Positions 61,738-64,000 of a stretch of DNA of 64,000 bases are shown one piece after another. The DNA is from Candidatus Marimicrobium litorale. GTDB taxonomy: Bacteria > Pseudomonadota > Gammaproteobacteria > Pseudomonadales > Halieaceae. The stretch is from NCBI RefSeq assembly GCF_026262645.1, contig NZ_SHNO01000001.1:2480001-2544000 (forward strand), written 5' to 3'. How positions within the stretch are numbered: position 1 is the stretch's first letter; every line of letters begins with the position of its first letter. Position numbers and translations under genes: made by a program. The notes under the pieces are model-generated. The model ran no database searches and was not told where the DNA came from. It saw only the letters and a list, made by a program, of their open reading frames with translations.

Positions 61738-62676
61738 TTATTCGTAACGAAACAGAGAATCGAGGGTCTCGGCAAGCCGCGCATCGATCGCCGCCACCTC
61801 TTCATCGGAAAAGTAATCCCGATAACCACCCACTTTGGCACGACGAACCTTATAGCTGTCCGGGTTATCCTTGTCCCGGGGCATCATGCGGCCCCCGGCT
61901 AGGCGAAACTGCTGCTTGGTCTCCATGCTCTTCATATTTTCGTAGGAAGAGTAATCCACCGCAGCATTGACCTGTGCCTCGTTGGCTTCGACAGCTATGA
62001 AATCCAGCAGCTTGCGCAACTGGTCACGGGGCTGCGCTCGCAAGTCCTCGTAGCGCAGCAGATGAAAACGCTCCACCTGGTCCGCCTCTTTGGCCCAGAG
62101 GTTCAGGTAATCGGTGACCGCGCGCATGCTGCCCCCGTTATCGCCCATGACAAAATCGAAAAGACTGATATCGCTGCCGCGCGGCGGGTAGTTGTTTATA
62201 GCGACTTTGGTGGGCTTAATGCGAAACTTCCACTGGAAAAATTGTGATACTGCGACGTCCCTCGGATCGCGGGCCAGCAATACGACCGGCTTGTCGTAAA
62301 ACGGTGACTTTGTCTCAAAATCGCCCGTGTAATCCTTGATATAGTTGTCGTGGGTGAAAAACGTTTTCGGGACAGATCGATTGAGATTGTGAAAGTTGTC
62401 AAACCCCAGAATTGCGTTATCGGGCAGGCCGTACTTGACCCGGAAGAGGTGCGACACCATCATTCGCAGCCAGGTACGACCGCTCTTGCCAAATGACACG
62501 AAAACAATATCCGCTTTGCGCAGCTTGTCGTGCTGCTCAATGCCGCGCAATTTACGCTCCTCCCGGAGAATGTCGGCCTCTGGCTGGCCACGCATGCGAA
62601 AATGCAGAATGCGCCGCGATAATTTCTTGCGGCCGGTCTGTGTAGCCTGACGCAAATTCTGGATGACCAGCTTCAC
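61738..62676 (-). CDS. PAPS-dependent sulfotransferase, paralogue 2 of 3
   Basis: This 312-residue sulfotransferase has SFGKSGRTWLRMMVSHLF (PAPS 5'-loop), VVLLARDPRDVAVSQFFQ (3'-phosphate site) and VRRAKVGGYRDYFSDEE. Its start, GTG 62676, overlaps the stop of the adjacent paralogue (GTGA), so the two are translationally coupled. Clear relative of 53705-54631 and 62673-63596. The acceptor is probably a saccharide or lipid headgroup. Confidence 0.92.
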   Translation of the reverse strand: MKLVIQNLRQATQTGRKKLSRRILHFRMRGQPEADILREERKLRGIEQHDKLRKADIVFVSFGKSGRTWLRMMVSHLFRVKYGLPDNAILGFDNFHNLNRSVPKTFFTHDNYIKDYTGDFETKSPFYDKPVVLLARDPRDVAVSQFFQWKFRIKPTKVAINNYPPRGSDISLFDFVMGDNGGSMRAVTDYLNLWAKEADQVERFHLLRYEDLRAQPRDQLRKLLDFIAVEANEAQVNAAVDYSSYENMKSMETKQQFRLAGGRMMPRDKDNPDSYKVRRAKVGGYRDYFSDEEVAAIDARLAETLDSLFRYE

Positions 62677-63596
62677 CGCGTCTGCTCCCCATAGCCGAAA
62701 ACAGGATCCAGTTCTGCCACCATACCCTCGAGCATGGCGCATTGCTCGTCGTCAAAGTGGTCACGGTAACCGCCGACTTTGGCCTTGCGCACTTTGAACG
62801 ATTCGGGGTTAGCCTTATCACCGGGCTTGACCCTCGCGCCGGAGCCCTTAAAAAAACTGTCCTGCTCCATCTTCTTCATATTCTCGTAGGCCGCAAAATC
62901 CACCGCTTCCTGCACCTGCTGGGGCGTCACATCTGTATGCGTAAAGGCGAGTATTTTAGCCAGTACTTCTGCGGGCTGGCGGCGCATATCCTCATAGCGC
63001 ACTACCAGCACATTCTTCAATTCGGGCATGGCGCTGGCCCAGCCGTTGAAGTAGTCGACAATGCGCGGAACACCTGCCTCCTTGTCCAGCACAAAGTCCC
63101 ACGCATCTATACTCGCACCGTGCGGCGGATAGTCATTGATAAATTTTTTATTCGGCCGCATGCGGTACTGCCACTGAAAAAATTGTGACACCGCCACATC
63201 GCGTGGGTCGCGCACCAGCAATACAATTCGCTTCCCTTGAAAATGGCGCTTGGAGCGCTGGTTCCCGGTGTAATCCCGAAGATAGTTGTTGTGCGTAAAA
63301 AATACCGCCGGAAGAGACGAATCCCGTTTCTTCAGATTATCGAAATCGAGCAACTCGCTGGCTTCGAAGCCCCCCTTGAGCGTATAAGCGCGGGACAACA
63401 TGACCCGCAGCCAGGTCCGCCCGGATTTACCCCAACTCATGAGCACCCAGTCACAGCGCTGCAACCTGGCAAACTCCTCACGGCCGCGCAGCCACCGCTC
63501 GATCTTCTTACGGCGCGCCGCAGGTAGCCAGAAGCAGAGCAGCATGACGATGTGGCGAATCACGACTCGCACCTTGTCGGCCATCGGCAGGGACAT
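62673..63596 (-). CDS. PAPS-dependent sulfotransferase, paralogue 3 of 3
   Basis: This 307-residue sulfotransferase has SWGKSGRTWLRVMLSRAY, RIVLLVRDPRDVAVSQFFQ and VRKAKVGGYRDHFDDEQ. It is the upstream member of the coupled sulfotransferase pair. The N-terminal segment has a hydrophobic patch (IVMLLCFWLPAARRKK) that may dock it on the membrane. ATG 63596 has no clear ribosome binding site; ATG 63584 is possible. Confidence 0.92.
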   Translation of the reverse strand: MSLPMADKVRVVIRHIVMLLCFWLPAARRKKIERWLRGREEFARLQRCDWVLMSWGKSGRTWLRVMLSRAYTLKGGFEASELLDFDNLKKRDSSLPAVFFTHNNYLRDYTGNQRSKRHFQGKRIVLLVRDPRDVAVSQFFQWQYRMRPNKKFINDYPPHGASIDAWDFVLDKEAGVPRIVDYFNGWASAMPELKNVLVVRYEDMRRQPAEVLAKILAFTHTDVTPQQVQEAVDFAAYENMKKMEQDSFFKGSGARVKPGDKANPESFKVRKAKVGGYRDHFDDEQCAMLEGMVAELDPVFGYGEQTR

Positions 63597-63737
63597 CCTC
63601 GATAAGAGCCTGAAAAGGCGACAAATTTTACCTTAAATCCCCTGTCATCGCATTACCTGCAGCCCCCCTGATTTACCGCACTATTAACACCCGGTATCGG
63701 CTTCGCGCCTTGCCCGATTCTCAACGGGCGTAATAAA

Positions 63738-64000
63738 ATGCGCCGCATGTCTCAAATTAACCTGGACGCGCTGCGCCAAGCCCCGCTGCAGCCCGATCCC
63801 TTCGATTTTCTCGTCGCACCCGGCTTTATAGGCCCGGAGGCACTGGCGGGCATTAACGCCGACTACCCGCCCATTGCAAGTGCAGCCAATCACAACTTCG
63901 ACAATCTGGCCTGCGGCCCCGCGTTCAATCGCCTCATGGAGACTCTGCAGGGCCAGGAAGTCGCTGCTTTACTGGGCGAAAAGTTCTCTCTCGATCTGCC
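63738..64000 (+). CDS. 2OG-Fe(II) oxygenase-like protein, N-terminal part
   Basis: The right edge cuts this gene after about 87 codons. It starts MRRMSQINLDALRQAPLQ and continues PFDFLVAPGFIGPEALAG and FNRLMETLQGQEVAALLGE, resembling the N-terminal part of 2OG-Fe(II) oxygenases of the surface-glycan type. The iron ligands would lie beyond the window. It is transcribed away from the sulfotransferase pair. Confidence 0.6.
   Translation, partial: MRRMSQINLDALRQAPLQPDPFDFLVAPGFIGPEALAGINADYPPIASAANHNFDNLACGPAFNRLMETLQGQEVAALLGEKFSLDL

Noticed and set aside
51375-64000. Standard capsule or O-antigen cluster
   Set aside because: No Wzx, Wzy, Wzm/Wzt, KpsMT, nucleotide-sugar synthesis or initiating phosphoglycosyltransferase genes are present.

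Overview
The window is chromosomal DNA of moderately high GC content from an aerobic Gram-negative bacterium. Lipoproteins, Tat and Sec signal peptides, c-type cytochromes, CopAB and several gammaproteobacteria-restricted families (DUF3080, DUF3581, CBU_0592) point to a gammaproteobacterium, most likely a marine oligotroph of the Halieaceae/Spongiibacteraceae type. That placement is inferred from gene content and not shown by a marker gene. No rRNA, tRNA, CRISPR, prophage or insertion sequence was recognised.

Layout. 0-1.5 kb: a thiolase cut by the left edge and a PaaI-type thioesterase. 1.5-5 kb: four tandem paralogous secreted proteins with a VPVPxT-type C-terminal sorting tail (PEP-CTERM-like); two copies are nearly identical in DNA. 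5-12 kb: housekeeping genes (Rep helicase, purine permease, cytochrome c5-like protein, GST, DUF3080 lipoprotein, SOUL protein). 12-17.5 kb: a flavodoxin-like protein, a sulfite oxidase fused to cytochrome c, a two-gene operon encoding a UGA-containing UGSC-family selenoprotein and an uncharacterised partner, and a PliI-like lysozyme inhibitor. 17.8-20 kb: an exported KatG.

20-32.4 kb is a catabolic island: a molybdopterin oxidoreductase, a Rieske oxygenase, an NTF2-like protein, an epimerase-like protein, two SDRs, an aldehyde dehydrogenase and a 3-hydroxyisobutyrate-dehydrogenase-like protein on the minus strand. Facing it are a double-MarR regulator, a sterol-desaturase-like hydroxylase and a CMD-family protein. 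A palindrome lies between the two arms. The substrate is unknown; a cyclic or lipid-like compound is plausible.

32.4-51.3 kb is mixed: NUDIX hydrolase, MltD-like transglycosylase, the carboxynorspermidine pathway (synthase and decarboxylase), a B12-binding radical SAM enzyme, a TauD/acyl-CoA dehydrogenase divergent pair, SDRs, CopA/CopB, a sulfatase, a methyltransferase, two SRPBCC proteins and a DUF3581 protein.

51.4-64 kb looks like a surface glycan or glycolipid locus that I cannot match to a described pathway. It holds three paralogous sulfotransferases, three paralogous GT8-like glycosyltransferases, two 2OG-Fe(II) oxygenases, a phosphopantetheinyl transferase, a bacterial ELM1-family protein, and a coupled operon of an exported protein, a diacylglycerol-kinase-family enzyme and a Tam41-like nucleotidyltransferase. 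Many of these genes overlap by 4 nt (ATGA/GTGA).

The strongest single observation is the in-frame UGA at 15982-15984, which joins two apparently separate reading frames into one 178-residue UGSC selenoprotein. Second is the sulfotransferase/glycosyltransferase locus.
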